Below, in pieces: positions 9,598 through 19,660 of a DNA stretch of 64,000 nucleotides. The position numbers and the translations under genes are program-made. The notes under the pieces are model-generated. The model had not been told where the DNA came from, did no database searches, and saw only the letters and a program-made list of their open reading frames with translations. Each line of letters starts with the position of its first letter. Positions within the stretch are counted from its first letter, which is position 1. This DNA comes from Acinetobacter piscicola (GTDB lineage: Bacteria > Pseudomonadota > Gammaproteobacteria > Pseudomonadales > Moraxellaceae), in the NCBI RefSeq assembly GCF_002233755.1, contig NZ_NIFO01000011.1, forward strand, positions 1-64,000. The letters run 5' to 3'.

Positions 9598-10203
9598 TTA
9601 TGATGCAAAAATTGCCTGATGTTTTTGCAAACTTTCTCGCTGTTGCAATGCGGTGACATAACGTTCAATGGTTGGATGTGATTGCAATTTACCCATTTTC
9701 AATTGCCACAAAATCATCGCTCCCACACTGATATCTGCGACTGTAAACTGCTCACCACATAAATAAGGGTTAGCTTGTTCTAAGCCCTGAATCAAAGCGT
9801 TATACACATCTGCATAATCACCATAACCCACATGCATTTTTTGCTCTGGCGTAACTTTAATATTTAAATATTCATTATCTGAAGCAGCTGCCAAAGGCCC
9901 TGCACCAAAGAATAACCAACGATAGTACAAACCACGTTTAGGATCATCAAGCGCAGGCGCTAAGCCTTTTTCAAAAAATTTATCTGCTAAATAAGTGCAA
10001 ATTGCATCAAGCTCATAAATAACGACATCATCATCCACTAAAACAGGAACTTTACCGAAAGGATTCAATTTTAGAAATTCTGCCGATTTCATCTCTGCAC
10101 CATAAGCCACTTCTATACGCTCAAGCTCAATCCCTAAATCTAAAACGAGCCAATCCACGACAACACCACGAGATTGCATATTTGTATATAATGTTAAAGC
10201 CAT
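9598..10203 (-). CDS. Glutathione S-transferase family protein
   Basis: A 201-residue cytosolic protein with an N-terminal thioredoxin-like domain (residues 1-80, with the cis-Pro segment GKVPVLVDDD and the glutathione gamma-glutamyl contact YELDAICTYLADKF), then a helical C-terminal domain containing TVADISVGAMILW. Length and order match bacterial GSTs. The substrate is unknown. It lies 51 bases downstream of a YafY/WYL regulator on the same strand and may be controlled by it. Confidence 0.88.
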   Translation of the reverse strand: MALTLYTNMQSRGVVVDWLVLDLGIELERIEVAYGAEMKSAEFLKLNPFGKVPVLVDDDVVIYELDAICTYLADKFFEKGLAPALDDPKRGLYYRWLFFGAGPLAAASDNEYLNIKVTPEQKMHVGYGDYADVYNALIQGLEQANPYLCGEQFTVADISVGAMILWQLKMGKLQSHPTIERYVTALQQRESLQKHQAIFAS

Positions 10204-10254
10204 TGTTTTACCCTCTGTTGTTTTGTTCTAAACCGAGTGTAGAGCGATGCTGTG

Positions 10255-10983
10255 TCAGTTTTTGTCAGTAGTGTTTTCTTTTTCGTGATCCTCAGTATTG
10301 ACCATTGTTAAATTTTCTTTTTGACACCATTGTTCATAAAGATGGCGTTTAAATTGTGGATAATGCTGTTCTGTTAAATCTATTTTTTGGATTCGATCTA
10401 AACGAAAGTTACGAAAATCTTCACGTAATTCACACCATGCAGCCACTAACATTTTGTCGTTAAAGTACCCCAGTGCAAACGGCCATAATTGCCGTTTCGA
10501 AACCTGTTGCTGTTCATCTACATAATCAATTTGTAGCTTAAATTGCATACGAATCGCAATACGAACTTGCTGCACAATAGATTGATCCACCTCTACCCAA
10601 GAGTGAATCGACCTTAAATAGGTATTGTTTAAAAATGCTTGTTTCTGCTGTGGCATCACAGCTTTAAGTTTGGACAATACCGAATGTGAAGCATGTTGCA
10701 ACGCTTGGTCTGGTATCGATTTCACCCATTGCAAAGCCAAATATACAGCTTCAACCTCAGTCTCATTCAAACTCATAGGCGGCAATAGAAAGTTTTCTTT
10801 CAGTTGAAAACCTAGTCCTGCACTGCCTTCAATATTCACACCTTGTTCACGTAAGCTTTCAATATCTCGGTAAACACTTCGCACACTTATCTCTAAATGT
10901 TCAGCTAAATGTTGCGCTGTGATTGGATAACGTTGTTCACGTAAAAGTTGTAATAAATTTAACAATCGAATAGAACGGCTCAT
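10255..10983 (-). CDS. YafY-family (HTH_11 + WYL) transcriptional regulator
   Basis: 242 residues. The N-terminal winged helix (residues 1-57: RLLNLLQLLREQRYPITAQH, then SVRSVYRDIESLREQGV) is a DeoR-like HTH_11 domain. The middle and C-terminal part includes the WYL-type segment LWPFALGYFNDKMLVAAWCE, thought to bind ligands such as nucleotides or other small molecules. Target genes are unknown; the adjacent GST is the obvious candidate. Its own upstream sequence (10984-11068) is short and holds an imperfect AGGTATATA/TATACACCT dyad, which could be an operator but was not scored. Confidence 0.85.
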   Translation of the reverse strand: MSRSIRLLNLLQLLREQRYPITAQHLAEHLEISVRSVYRDIESLREQGVNIEGSAGLGFQLKENFLLPPMSLNETEVEAVYLALQWVKSIPDQALQHASHSVLSKLKAVMPQQKQAFLNNTYLRSIHSWVEVDQSIVQQVRIAIRMQFKLQIDYVDEQQQVSKRQLWPFALGYFNDKMLVAAWCELREDFRNFRLDRIQKIDLTEQHYPQFKRHLYEQWCQKENLTMVNTEDHEKENTTDKN

Positions 10984-11068
10984 AAGGTATATTCTTATTA
11001 TGTAATTGTTTGCACGATTACGATTCGTATTTTAAGTGAGGTATATATCCTTATACACCTCTAGTTAT

Positions 11069-11737
11069 TCAAGCAACTTCAGATGTATTGATCTGCGCAT
11101 TTAAGAACTGATGCAAGGTGTTTACATCATTGGCTATGGTTAACGGACTAAAGCGTTGCAATACATCCACACTATGCACACCATAACTCACGCCTACACG
11201 TGGCATCGCAATATTTTGCGCCATTTCTAAATCATACGATGTATCACCGACCATAATCGCACGTTCAGCATTTACACCTGTAAAATCTAAAATTTCTGCA
11301 AGCATGAGCGGATCAGGTTTAGACTTTGTTTCACTCGCAGCTCGTGTAATTTCAAATAAATCACGACTGTTGGTTTGAGCTAAAACACGATCTAAACCTC
11401 TACGACTTTTCCCTGTTGCAACAGCCAGCTTAACGTTCTGATTTTTCAAACCATACAACATATCTGCAATACCTGAAAACCACTGATCATCTTTTGAATG
11501 CTCAACATAATGATCACCATAGCATTTTAGAATATCTGTATGTAACTCTGGAACATTTGGAAATAAAACTTGCGCGACTTCAGGTAAGCCTAATCCAATA
11601 ATACTTTTTGCAGTTTCTGAAGTTAAAGGTTGTTCATACCGTTCTGCTGCAAACAATAAACTCGTTACGATTTGTCCCACAGAATCAAATAATGTTCCAT
11701 CCCAATCAAAGACAATCAGTTCTACAGGCTTTTGCAT
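11069..11737 (-). CDS. HAD-IA hydrolase, phosphoglycolate phosphatase-like
   Basis: A 222-residue phosphatase with HAD motif I at FDWDGTLFDS (Asp11 nucleophile, Asp13), motif II at AVATGKS, the motif III lysine in SETKSKPDP, and motif IV at GDTSYDLEMA. This is the Gph/PGP-like subfamily. The substrate is unproven; phosphoglycolate or a nucleotide by-product is possible. It sits downstream of rluC, as in Pseudomonas, but 179 bases containing two short repeats separate them, so co-transcription is uncertain. Confidence 0.87.
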   Translation of the reverse strand: MQKPVELIVFDWDGTLFDSVGQIVTSLLFAAERYEQPLTSETAKSIIGLGLPEVAQVLFPNVPELHTDILKCYGDHYVEHSKDDQWFSGIADMLYGLKNQNVKLAVATGKSRRGLDRVLAQTNSRDLFEITRAASETKSKPDPLMLAEILDFTGVNAERAIMVGDTSYDLEMAQNIAMPRVGVSYGVHSVDVLQRFSPLTIANDVNTLHQFLNAQINTSEVA

Positions 11738-11755
11738 GAATTTCCTCTATAAGAT

Positions 11756-11788
11756 CCTCTCTCCTTTCAGCAGAGGGTTAGGGAGAGG
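11756..11788. repeat. Short palindromic (REP-like) repeat, copy 1
   Basis: A segment of the form CCTCTCTCC, a short loop, then AGAGGGTTAGGGAGAGG. It shares almost its whole length with the copy at 11876-11907 in the same orientation. It lies between rluC and the HAD gene. Confidence 0.6.
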
Positions 11789-11875
11789 TTTTTAGTAAAT
11801 ACCCTCTCATTCAAATCATTCAAACCTTCGTCCCAAGGGAAAGATTCAAAAATTAAATTCTATCTTTTCATAATT

Positions 11876-11907
11876 CCCTCTCCTTTCAGGAGAGGGTTAG
11901 GGAGAGG
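11876..11907. repeat. Short palindromic (REP-like) repeat, copy 2
   Basis: CCCTCTCCTTTCAGGAGAGG forms a hairpin (CTCTCCT/AGGAGAG) followed by GTTAGGGAGAGG. It nearly matches the copy at 11756 and is only 9 bases beyond the rluC stop codon. Such repeats may stabilise the 3' end of the rluC message. Confidence 0.6.
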
Positions 11908-11916
11908 TAAAAAAAC

Positions 11917-12855
11917 TCAATCTTTCTTCTGCGCTCTTAACTGCGCGACCAAACTTTGCATATCCTCAGGCAAAGGCGCTTCAATCATCGCATAACCAGG
12001 GATTTCCAAACGCATCGCATGTAAACATAAACGACGTGGGTTTGGCCCTCTATACTCGGTTTCATGACCGTATTTATCATCACCAACAAGCGGATGACCA
12101 ATACTTAAACCATGCACACGAATTTGATGAGTACGCCCTGAAAGTGGCGATGCATACACCAATGTTGCATGCATAAAACGCTCTGCGACTTTCCATTGTG
12201 TCTTAGATTCTTTACCTTCATTTGACACACGAACACGTCGTTCACCATTGGACAATTCATAACGCAACAAAGGTTGATCAATTAACTGTTGATCCAAACT
12301 CACCTGCCCTTTGACAATAGCGGCGTAAGTTTTACGAATTTTATGTTCACGCAATAAATCTTGTAATGTTTTTAAAACGCTACGTTTTTTACTGATCATC
12401 ACTAGACCAGAAGTATCACGGTCAATACGGTGAATTAATTCTAAATATTTTTTACCAGTAGCAGCACGTAAACCTTCGATCAGACCATAGGCGACACCAC
12501 TACCACCATGCACTGCGATCCCCGAAGGTTTATTCACAACCATTAAGCCTTCATCTTCATAGACCACACGGCTAAGCAAGCTTTGTGCAACTTTATCGGA
12601 TACAGGTGCATCGCTTTCATCTTTTTGCTCAAAGCGAATTGGCGCAACACGAATTTGATCACCAATTGCCAATTTAGTTTCGGCCTTAATGCGCTTTTTA
12701 TTGACACGAACTTGACCTTCTCGGATCAGACGATAGATACGACTTTTAGGCACGCCTTTTAAGCGAGTAAATAAGAAGTTATCAATACGTTGACCTTCTT
12801 GATGCTCATCAACTTCAAACCAAGTTACACTTTGCCATTGTTGCGTAGAATTCAT
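11917..12855 (-). CDS. rluC: 23S rRNA pseudouridine synthase C
   Basis: RluC makes pseudouridine at positions equivalent to E. coli 955, 2504 and 2580 of 23S rRNA. The protein has an N-terminal S4 RNA-binding domain (QRIDNFLFTRLKGVPKSRIY, then the INK-type RVNKKRIKAETKL), the catalytic motif HRIDRDTSGLVMI with the essential Asp, and GRTHQIRVH near the C-terminus. The longest ORF begins at 12960, but ATG at 12855 (MNSTQQWQSV) matches the family length of about 312 residues. It is divergent from rne, the same arrangement as in E. coli and Pseudomonas. Confidence 0.93.
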   Translation of the reverse strand: MNSTQQWQSVTWFEVDEHQEGQRIDNFLFTRLKGVPKSRIYRLIREGQVRVNKKRIKAETKLAIGDQIRVAPIRFEQKDESDAPVSDKVAQSLLSRVVYEDEGLMVVNKPSGIAVHGGSGVAYGLIEGLRAATGKKYLELIHRIDRDTSGLVMISKKRSVLKTLQDLLREHKIRKTYAAIVKGQVSLDQQLIDQPLLRYELSNGERRVRVSNEGKESKTQWKVAERFMHATLVYASPLSGRTHQIRVHGLSIGHPLVGDDKYGHETEYRGPNPRRLCLHAMRLEIPGYAMIEAPLPEDMQSLVAQLRAQKKD

Positions 12856-12967
12856 ACAGTTACGTGATCCAATAAAAAACGAAAATTTGATTAAAAACTG
12901 ATCATTTAGACTATGCTTTTCATACAAAATAAGCGTATAGCCCATAGGCAGATGATGCAAGGTTTGC

Positions 12968-13623
12968 TATAGTCAGCGCACGGATACCGCCGTAAGTGAA
13001 ATTTACTGTGCACTTTTCAAAAACTTGAAAAGCAAAATACATTGTAAAAATTCACCACTAGCTCGGAAAGGTCCCAAAAGAATATGCCGACGCCGAAGGC
13101 TTTATTATATCGGCAAAAAGACAAACTGTTGCGTTTAATTGTACTTAAAGTACAGAAATCGGTTTGTTTAAAAATATATGTCGCCAACCGAGACGTTGGT
13201 TTTTAAACATAAACTGATACACGCCAGACAAGTCGCTTTTAGAGTATTATTCAGGACATAAGTGTTTGAGGCATTGGAACTGCATAGTTTGTAAAGATAC
13301 GATGATCATTCCGTATCAAGACGCTCCTACCCATGAGTAGAGTTGATCTTCGAGCAATATGACGGTGAAAGACGAACAAAATAAGTCATCCAATGCACCA
13401 CTTTAAGTGCCAGTGAAAAGCTCAAAACTTTAATTGTGCAAAGATTAAAGAAGTATTGCAACATCAAATAGGTATTAAATCCAAGCCTTTTGAAAACAGG
13501 TTGGTAAATACTCAAGACATGTAGATGTATCCATGTTTTTGAATATTGATCCAAGCTTTTAGATGTTCGCATCACTTAAAGATAGCGAGTTGTTGGTGTG
13601 AATCACTACTAGGTGTTACACCC
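12968..13623 (+). promoter_or_regulatory. Long structured leader region of rne (promoter and 5' UTR)
   Basis: No gene fits between the rluC start and the rne start. The plus strand shows several hairpins. GCCGA...TCGGC at 13086-13115 has an inner GCC/GGC stem. ACAAAC...GTTTGT at 13111-13169 encloses GTACTT/AAGTAC. CCAAC...GTTGG at 13184-13199 is followed by five T. A TATAGT at 12968 could be a -10 element, but the -35 is weak. In E. coli the rne leader lets RNase E cut its own mRNA; the same role here is inferred from position, length and structure. Confidence 0.5.
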
Positions 13624-16600
13624 ATGAAACGTATGTTGATCAATGCAACACATGCCGAAGAAGTTCGCGTTGCACTCATCACTGGTCACCGCCTTTACGA
13701 TTTTGACTTAGAAAATCGTACGCGTGAGCAAAAGAAAGCCAACATCTATAAAGGTCACGTTACGCGTGTTGAACCTTCATTAGAAGCAGTATTTGTAGAA
13801 TATGGAGCAGGTCGCCAAGGTTTCTTGTCGATGCGTGAAATTGCCAATACCTATTACAAAGCTGACCCTCGCCAAACTTCAAATATCCGTGAGTTAATCA
13901 CTGAAGGCACTGAACTTTTAGTTCAAGTTGAAAAAGAAGAACGCGGTAATAAAGGCGCAGCCCTTTCTACTTATATTTCTTTAGCAGGTCGCTATTTAGT
14001 TTTAATGCCAAACAACCCTAAAGGTGGTGGTATTAGTCGTCAAATTTCAGGCTCAGTTCGTGAAGAATTGAAAGAAATGTTGGCGTCATTAAACACACCA
14101 CGTGGTATGAGCGTTATTGTCCGTACTGCGGGTATTGGTCGTTCTCAAGAAGAATTACAACTTGATTTACAGCATTTGTTAGACCTTTGGGCTCAAATCC
14201 AAAATACTGCAAGCTCTGGCCCATCGCCAATGCTTGTACATCAAGAAGCGGGTGTAGTTACTCGTGCTATCCGTGATTATTTACGTGATGACGTGACTGA
14301 AATTTTAATTGATTCTGAACAAGCGTATAACGAAGCCTATAACTTCGTAAAAGCAGTGATGCCGAATCAAGTTGATAAGCTTAAAACCTATACTTTAAAT
14401 GAACCACTTTTTGCTCATTTTGGTATCGAAAGCCAAATTCAAACGGCTTATGAACGTGAAGTAAAACTTCCTTCTGGTGGTTCTATTGTCATTGACCAAA
14501 CTGAAGCGTTAGTGTCAATTGATATTAACTCTGCAAAATCAACTCGTGGTCATGATGTAGAAGAAACGGCTTTAAGTACGAACTTAGAAGCTGCAGAAGA
14601 AATTTCACGCCAATTACGTTTACGTGATATTGGCGGCTTAGTGGTCATCGACTTCATCGATATGACCAAAGAGCGCAACCAGCGTATGGTTGAAGCAAAA
14701 CTTCGTGAATCAACGCAAAGTGACCGTGCACGTATCCAATTTGGACAACTGTCTCGTTTTGGTTTAATGGAAATGAGTCGTCAACGCTTACGTCCATCTC
14801 TTGAAGAAGCAACAGGTTATGTCTGCCCTCGCTGTCATGGCACAGGTATGGTACGTGACTTACGCTCTTTATCACTTTCAATTATGCGTAAAGTGGAAGA
14901 GATTGCACTTCGTGAACGTCAAGGTGAAGTTCAAGTTGAAGTTCCTGTTGAAATCGCTGCATTCTTATTGAATGAAAAGCGTCACAGTCTTGTTTACTTA
15001 GAACAAACTTCAAATGTACGTGTGACTGTATTGCCACATCCACATTTGGAAACACCACATTACGAAATTTCTTATAATCCAGAAGGTTTTGCTCCAACGA
15101 GCTATGAACGTACTGAAGCAACACGTTCAAGTGAAAAAGAATTGGGTTATGAGTCATCTGAATGGCATTTAGAAGAAGAACCAACGCAACAAATTGGTGC
15201 TTCAACTCAAGGCGCTCCAGCTCAAAATAACAAGCCTCAAAGAAAGCCTCAAAACCAACAACAGCAAGCTAAACAAACCGCTGTTCAAGCTCAAGTTGCA
15301 CAAGCATCATCAAGCCCATGTGCTTGGTTAGAAAACTTGTTTGTACAAAAACAAGCTTCTACTGTTGATCAATCACGTTCTGCAAACAATGCCGCTGCTG
15401 CAATTGAGCAAATGGTGAATGGCGGAGCAGTAAGTCGTGGTCAATTTGGTCAAGTTAATACATCGACCAATGTTATTGAAACTCGTGTTGTTCCTGAAAC
15501 CAATGCTTACCTTTCACAAAACCCTGTTCAAAAACAAGAACAGCGTGAATATGAAAAGTCAGCTGAGAAAGAAGAAAAAACACAGCGCAATAATAACAAC
15601 AATAAAAAACGCAATAAGCACAAAGAGCCGCGTGAACAATCTCCTGAACAAAATCAGTTGATTGAAGAAGTTGTTCAAGTATCACATCAAGAGCAACGCC
15701 AAGAACAGCGTCAGGAACAACGTGATCAAAGACGTCAGCAAAAGCAACGTACACAGCATGATCAACAACCTGAAGTAAATGCAGAACAGTCTGTTCCTCG
15801 TCGTGATCGTCACAATAATCAACGACCGAACCGACCAAATCGCCATCGCGATCACAATGTCTTTAATGATGAGCAGCAAGCTGTATCTGCAAATACAAAT
15901 GTAGTGGCTGAACCAATCAAAGCACCTGCTGAAAAACAGCTAAAGGTTGAAGTGATTGATGCTCCACAACATGCGCCATTAACAACAGCGTTAGTGGTAA
16001 ATGTTGATCAAGCCCAAAGTGAAATTTTAGCGCTGAATCAACCACAGCCTAAAGCACCTGCAAAAACGAAAAAACCTGCGTCAGTAGAAACTAAAACTGA
16101 TAAAACAGTTGAAGTCACTGCACCGGTTGTTGTTGAAGCTAAAATTGAACCCGTTGTTGTTGAGCAAGTTGAACATGTTCAAGAGCCTGTAAAACGTGCA
16201 AGCAATGATCCACGTCAGAAACGTCGTGAACAACGTGCTGCCGCTCAAGCAAAAGCTGAAACGCCTAAAATCACCCCTTCACAAGTACCGACGTTAAATC
16301 AGTACACTGTGGGCACACTAATCCGTGCTGTTTACGGCGATGATTGTGCAGTTCTTATCGAGCAATTTGGTTTAATTCCAACATTCAACCGTGCATTGCT
16401 TAAATTCACTGAAGAATATGCTGCAACGTTGACTGTTGCTGCAAGCCCTGACGTGCAAGAAAAGCAACCTGTGACACGTGATGTTGCCATTACCAAGGCC
16501 GCTCCTGAAGCACAACCTGCTGAAATACTTGATTTAACACCGCCTAAAGCTGTGAACGATCAACGTGTTGCAAATGATCCACGTGAACGTCGCCGTTTAG

Positions 16601-17025
16601 CAAAACAAGCTGCGGTACAAGCAAAGCAAGAGCATCAAGCTGAACTAGACAATAGCCAAGCTCAAGCAGAGTCTGTTGAAGTCATTGCAGATGAAGCGAA
16701 AGCACCTCAAACAGAAAGTACTGTAGTTGAAGTTCAAGCTGAAACTGTAATTGCTGAAACAACAATTCAAACACCAGCTGAAATAGCACCTGTTGAAATT
16801 GTTGAAGTTCAAGCGACAGCGATCGAAGTACAGCCAGAAGAAGTAGATGTTCAAGCTGAAACTTCGAGTCCAAAAGAAGAAGCTCAACAATCTTTAGCTT
16901 TGGACACAAAAGAAAAAGCAGACGACAAAGATGAGTCAGAAGTTTCAACTGATGAGAAACCAGCTCGCCCTCGTCGCCCTCGTGGACGTCCACCAAAGAA
17001 AATTACGCCACCGACAGCAGAGTAA
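13624..17025 (+). CDS. rne: Ribonuclease E
   Basis: RNase E, the main endoribonuclease for mRNA decay and tRNA/rRNA processing, 1133 residues. The N-terminal half holds the S1 domain ([19 protein letters not shown]), the catalytic DNase I-like part with Asp300 ([10 protein letters not shown]) and Asp343 (VVIDFIDMT), and the zinc link Cys401/Cys404 (CPRCHG). These lie three residues short of the E. coli positions. Residues after about 510 are Gln/Glu/Ala-rich and disordered, with Arg-rich blocks and an AT-hook-like RPRGRPPKK near the end: the degradosome scaffold. A longer ORF opens at 13546, but ATG at 13624 ([17 protein letters not shown]) is the family start. Confidence 0.96.
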   Translation: MKRMLINATHAEEVRVALITGHRLYDFDLENRTREQKKANIYKGHVTRVEPSLEAVFVEYGAGRQGFLSMREIANTYYKADPRQTSNIRELITEGTELLVQVEKEERGNKGAALSTYISLAGRYLVLMPNNPKGGGISRQISGSVREELKEMLASLNTPRGMSVIVRTAGIGRSQEELQLDLQHLLDLWAQIQNTASSGPSPMLVHQEAGVVTRAIRDYLRDDVTEILIDSEQAYNEAYNFVKAVMPNQVDKLKTYTLNEPLFAHFGIESQIQTAYEREVKLPSGGSIVIDQTEALVSIDINSAKSTRGHDVEETALSTNLEAAEEISRQLRLRDIGGLVVIDFIDMTKERNQRMVEAKLRESTQSDRARIQFGQLSRFGLMEMSRQRLRPSLEEATGYVCPRCHGTGMVRDLRSLSLSIMRKVEEIALRERQGEVQVEVPVEIAAFLLNEKRHSLVYLEQTSNVRVTVLPHPHLETPHYEISYNPEGFAPTSYERTEATRSSEKELGYESSEWHLEEEPTQQIGASTQGAPAQNNKPQRKPQNQQQQAKQTAVQAQVAQASSSPCAWLENLFVQKQASTVDQSRSANNAAAAIEQMVNGGAVSRGQFGQVNTSTNVIETRVVPETNAYLSQNPVQKQEQREYEKSAEKEEKTQRNNNNNKKRNKHKEPREQSPEQNQLIEEVVQVSHQEQRQEQRQEQRDQRRQQKQRTQHDQQPEVNAEQSVPRRDRHNNQRPNRPNRHRDHNVFNDEQQAVSANTNVVAEPIKAPAEKQLKVEVIDAPQHAPLTTALVVNVDQAQSEILALNQPQPKAPAKTKKPASVETKTDKTVEVTAPVVVEAKIEPVVVEQVEHVQEPVKRASNDPRQKRREQRAAAQAKAETPKITPSQVPTLNQYTVGTLIRAVYGDDCAVLIEQFGLIPTFNRALLKFTEEYAATLTVAASPDVQEKQPVTRDVAITKAAPEAQPAEILDLTPPKAVNDQRVANDPRERRRLAKQAAVQAKQEHQAELDNSQAQAESVEVIADEAKAPQTESTVVEVQAETVIAETTIQTPAEIAPVEIVEVQATAIEVQPEEVDVQAETSSPKEEAQQSLALDTKEKADDKDESEVSTDEKPARPRRPRGRPPKKITPPTAE

Positions 17026-17061
17026 TTGGCTATAATTTGCATAAAATATAGCTAGAAAAAA

Positions 17062-17094
17062 GAACCTAGTCATTTCGATGGCTAGGTTTTTTTG
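17062..17094 (+). terminator. Rho-independent terminator of rne
   Basis: AACCTAG, a T, CAT, a TTCG loop, ATG, a G, then CTAGGTT form a long stem with one G-U pair, followed by seven T. It starts 36 bases after the rne stop. Confidence 0.9.
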
Positions 17095-17286
17095 TTATTT
17101 TGGAAGAATTATAAATACATTTGTCAGATTAGGTTGATTGCACTAGACCAAAACCATTAAAAAGACACATGTAAATTGGATTATTTTATTTCCATATTTT
17201 ACTTAACCGTAAAATATGAAATAAGCACATTGAGTTTATAATGCTCTAAAAATTGTATCGGATTACGAAAAATAAATAGGATTGAT

Positions 17287-19128
17287 ATGAGTCAAACAAC
17301 ACAGACCGACCTCATCGGATTTGCTGATGTAGCAGAACGTTTACCACAGTTAATAAGCAAACTTCCCAACATACTGACCGGCCTTAAACAAGCGTATATC
17401 AGGACACCCAAAACACCAACAGGTCTAGGTTTAGCTTTTGAACGTGCTGTAAAACGTAATCCATATGGAGATGCGTTATTATTTGAAAATCAACGTTACA
17501 GCTATCAAGAACTGAACAACTGGGCAAACCAAATTGCTCACTTTTACCTAGCTAAAGGTGTTAAGAAAGGTGATGTCATCACCGTTATGATCGAAAACCG
17601 CCCTGAGCTTATTGTTTCGGTTATTGCTCTTGCAAAAATTGGTGTAACGACAGCATTAGTCAATACATCACAAACAGGCAAAGTGCTAACGCATAGCATT
17701 AACCTGGTTAAACCTGTTGCCATTATTACTGGTGAAGAATGTCGTGCTGCTGTTGATGAAATACGCCAAGATTTAAATATTGCCCAAGATCGCTTTCATT
17801 GGTTCGCTGATCAAGACACTTTCAAGCAACCTGGGACTGCGCCACAAGGTTTTATTAATCTTGCAGAACAAACGGATCAATTTCCTAAATTTAACCCGCC
17901 TACAACTCAAAGTGTAAAAGGCAAAGACGGTTTATTTTATATTTATACCTCTGGAACAACGGGGTTACCTAAAGCCGTGATCTTCACCAATAGCCGCTGG
18001 ACACTCGCTTATGGAACATACGGCCATATTTTAAACCTTGGTGAAGATGATGTAATGTATTGCACCCTACCGCTTTATCATGCCACTGGCATGGTGGTGT
18101 GTTGGTGTGGTGTAATCGCAGGTGGCTCTGCACTTGCTATTCGTCGCAAATTCTCAACCTCATCATTCTGGTCAGATGTTAAAAAATTCAATGCATCTGC
18201 AATTGGCTATGTCGGCGAGCTGTGTCGTTATTTGATCGATGCCCCACCATCAGAGCTGGATCGCTCTCACCGTGTCACCAAAATGATCGGAAATGGTATG
18301 CGCCCAAATATTTGGGGCAAATTCAAACAACGTTTTGGTGTAAAAGAAATTTTAGAGCTCTATGCATCTAGTGAAGGCAATGTAGGCTTTAGTAATATTT
18401 TTAACTTTGATAATACTGTCGGCTTCTCTCCAACGCCGTATGCAATTATTCAATTTGATAAAGATAAAAATGAAGCTATTCGTGATCTAAAAGGCAACTG
18501 TTGTAAAGTTAAAAAAGGCGACGTCGGTCTGTTAATTGGTAAAATTACCAGCCGCTCTCCTTTTGATGGCTATACTGATCCTGAAAAAAATAAATCCGTG
18601 ATCATGAAAGATGTCTTCCAAAAAGGAGATTCTTACTTTATCACGGGTGATTTAGTTCGAGATATTGGCTTCCGCCATGCACAATTTATCGATCGCCTAG
18701 GTGATACTTTCCGCTGGAAAGGTGAAAATGTCTCGACTACAGAAGTTGAAAATATTGTCAGCGAATATTCAAAGATCACAGAAGCGGTCGTCTATGGCGT
18801 TGAGATCCCAAATACCAATGGTCGCGCGGGTATGGCTGCGATTACATTGCATGACGGTGAAAATTTAACGAGTGAAGACTTACAGCAAATGGTCGCAGAG
18901 TTTAAAAAGCACTTACCTGCTTATGCTGTCCCAGTCTTTTTACGGGTACAACAAACTGTTGAAACTACAGGTACTTTTAAATATCAGAAAAATAAGTTGA
19001 AAGAGCAAGCTTTCGACCCAAATAAAACCACTGATCGCTTATTGGTTCTATTACCAAGCAAAACAGCTTATTGTGATGTTAATGCTGAAATTATTGCCAA
19101 TATTGAAACTTATCAATACCGTTTCTAA
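17287..19128 (+). CDS. Long-chain/very-long-chain acyl-CoA synthetase (FadD6/FATP type)
   Basis: An AMP-forming fatty acid-CoA ligase of 613 residues that activates fatty acids for beta-oxidation or lipid synthesis. The P-loop motif YIYTSGTTGLPKAVIF, the LYHATGMVV segment, the YASSEGN adenine-binding motif, TGDLVRDIG and the linker DRLGDTFRWKGENVST are all present, ending with the TGTFKYQKNKLK lysine region. The length and the FRWKGENVST form match the FATP-like long-chain-acyl-CoA synthetases rather than E. coli FadD. An inverted repeat terminator follows. Preferred chain length cannot be told from sequence. Confidence 0.9.
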   Translation: MSQTTQTDLIGFADVAERLPQLISKLPNILTGLKQAYIRTPKTPTGLGLAFERAVKRNPYGDALLFENQRYSYQELNNWANQIAHFYLAKGVKKGDVITVMIENRPELIVSVIALAKIGVTTALVNTSQTGKVLTHSINLVKPVAIITGEECRAAVDEIRQDLNIAQDRFHWFADQDTFKQPGTAPQGFINLAEQTDQFPKFNPPTTQSVKGKDGLFYIYTSGTTGLPKAVIFTNSRWTLAYGTYGHILNLGEDDVMYCTLPLYHATGMVVCWCGVIAGGSALAIRRKFSTSSFWSDVKKFNASAIGYVGELCRYLIDAPPSELDRSHRVTKMIGNGMRPNIWGKFKQRFGVKEILELYASSEGNVGFSNIFNFDNTVGFSPTPYAIIQFDKDKNEAIRDLKGNCCKVKKGDVGLLIGKITSRSPFDGYTDPEKNKSVIMKDVFQKGDSYFITGDLVRDIGFRHAQFIDRLGDTFRWKGENVSTTEVENIVSEYSKITEAVVYGVEIPNTNGRAGMAAITLHDGENLTSEDLQQMVAEFKKHLPAYAVPVFLRVQQTVETTGTFKYQKNKLKEQAFDPNKTTDRLLVLLPSKTAYCDVNAEIIANIETYQYRF

Positions 19129-19132
19129 GGCA

Positions 19133-19170
19133 GATTCAAGCCATTTCACCTGAGAAATGGCTTGAATTGT
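19133..19170 (+). terminator. Inverted repeat after the acyl-CoA synthetase gene
   Basis: Perfect 14-bp arms ATTCAAGCCATTTC and GAAATGGCTTGAAT with a 6-base loop begin 6 bases after the stop codon. Only a weak T-run follows, so termination may be partial. Confidence 0.6.
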
Positions 19171-19211
19171 GTTATTTATAACCGAACGTTGCAAACTTTA
19201 TGAATTTTTGC

Positions 19212-19239
19212 TTGCGCTCTATCAATAACTTGCTAAAAT
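19212..19239 (+). promoter_or_regulatory. Candidate sigma70 promoter for the tRNA-Lys cluster
   Basis: TTGCGC and TAAAAT are separated by 16 bases, and the first tRNA begins 73 bases after the -10. Position and match are good; activity is inferred. Confidence 0.5.
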
Positions 19240-19312
19240 ACGCTCCATCAAAACAAAGTAGTGTTTAAAGTCTTTTTACACTGCGTATTTAAGTGAAAGC
19301 TTAAATATATGT

Positions 19313-19388
19313 GGGTCGTTAGCTCAGCTGGTAGAGCAGCGGACTTTTAATCCGTTGGTCCCGCGTTCGAATCGCGGACGACCCACCA
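19313..19388 (+). tRNA. tRNA-Lys (anticodon UUU), copy 1
   Basis: A 76-base cloverleaf including the encoded CCA. The acceptor stem GGGTCGT/ACGACCC, anticodon stem GCGGA/TCCGT with loop CTTTTAA giving anticodon TTT, and GTTCGAATC in the T arm are all visible. It is identical to the copies at 19408 and 19585. It decodes AAA and AAG. Confidence 0.97.
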
Positions 19389-19407
19389 CTTATTTTGATT
19401 CCTTGAT

Positions 19408-19483
19408 GGGTCGTTAGCTCAGCTGGTAGAGCAGCGGACTTTTAATCCGTTGGTCCCGCGTTCGAATCGCGGACGACCCACCA
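19408..19483 (+). tRNA. tRNA-Lys (anticodon UUU), copy 2
   Basis: Identical over all 76 bases to the copy at 19313. The 19-base spacer after copy 1 points to one precursor transcript. Confidence 0.97.
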
Positions 19484-19584
19484 TCATTTTGTAAAATCTA
19501 ATTTTACATACCTGCACAGGTCGAACGTTTTAGAAAATCCCTTTTTTAAAACTTCAGCGAATATTTTTCGTTATACCTCGCTCA

Positions 19585-19660
19585 GGGTCGTTAGCTCAGC
19601 TGGTAGAGCAGCGGACTTTTAATCCGTTGGTCCCGCGTTCGAATCGCGGACGACCCACCA
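19585..19660 (+). tRNA. tRNA-Lys (anticodon UUU), copy 3
   Basis: Identical over all 76 bases to copies 1 and 2. The 101-base spacer before it contains no gene. Confidence 0.97.

Noticed and set aside
13327..13575. 82-codon minus-strand ORF in the rne leader
   Set aside because: It lies opposite the structured leader, overlaps the longest rne frame, and resembles no protein; better explained by the leader itself.
15473..15838. 121-codon minus-strand ORF inside rne
   Set aside because: It is a shadow of the Gln/Glu-rich repetitive rne coding sequence.
19313..19660. Identical tRNA copies considered as attachment-site duplications of an integrated element
   Set aside because: The spacers hold no integrase or cargo; simple tandem tRNA duplication explains them.
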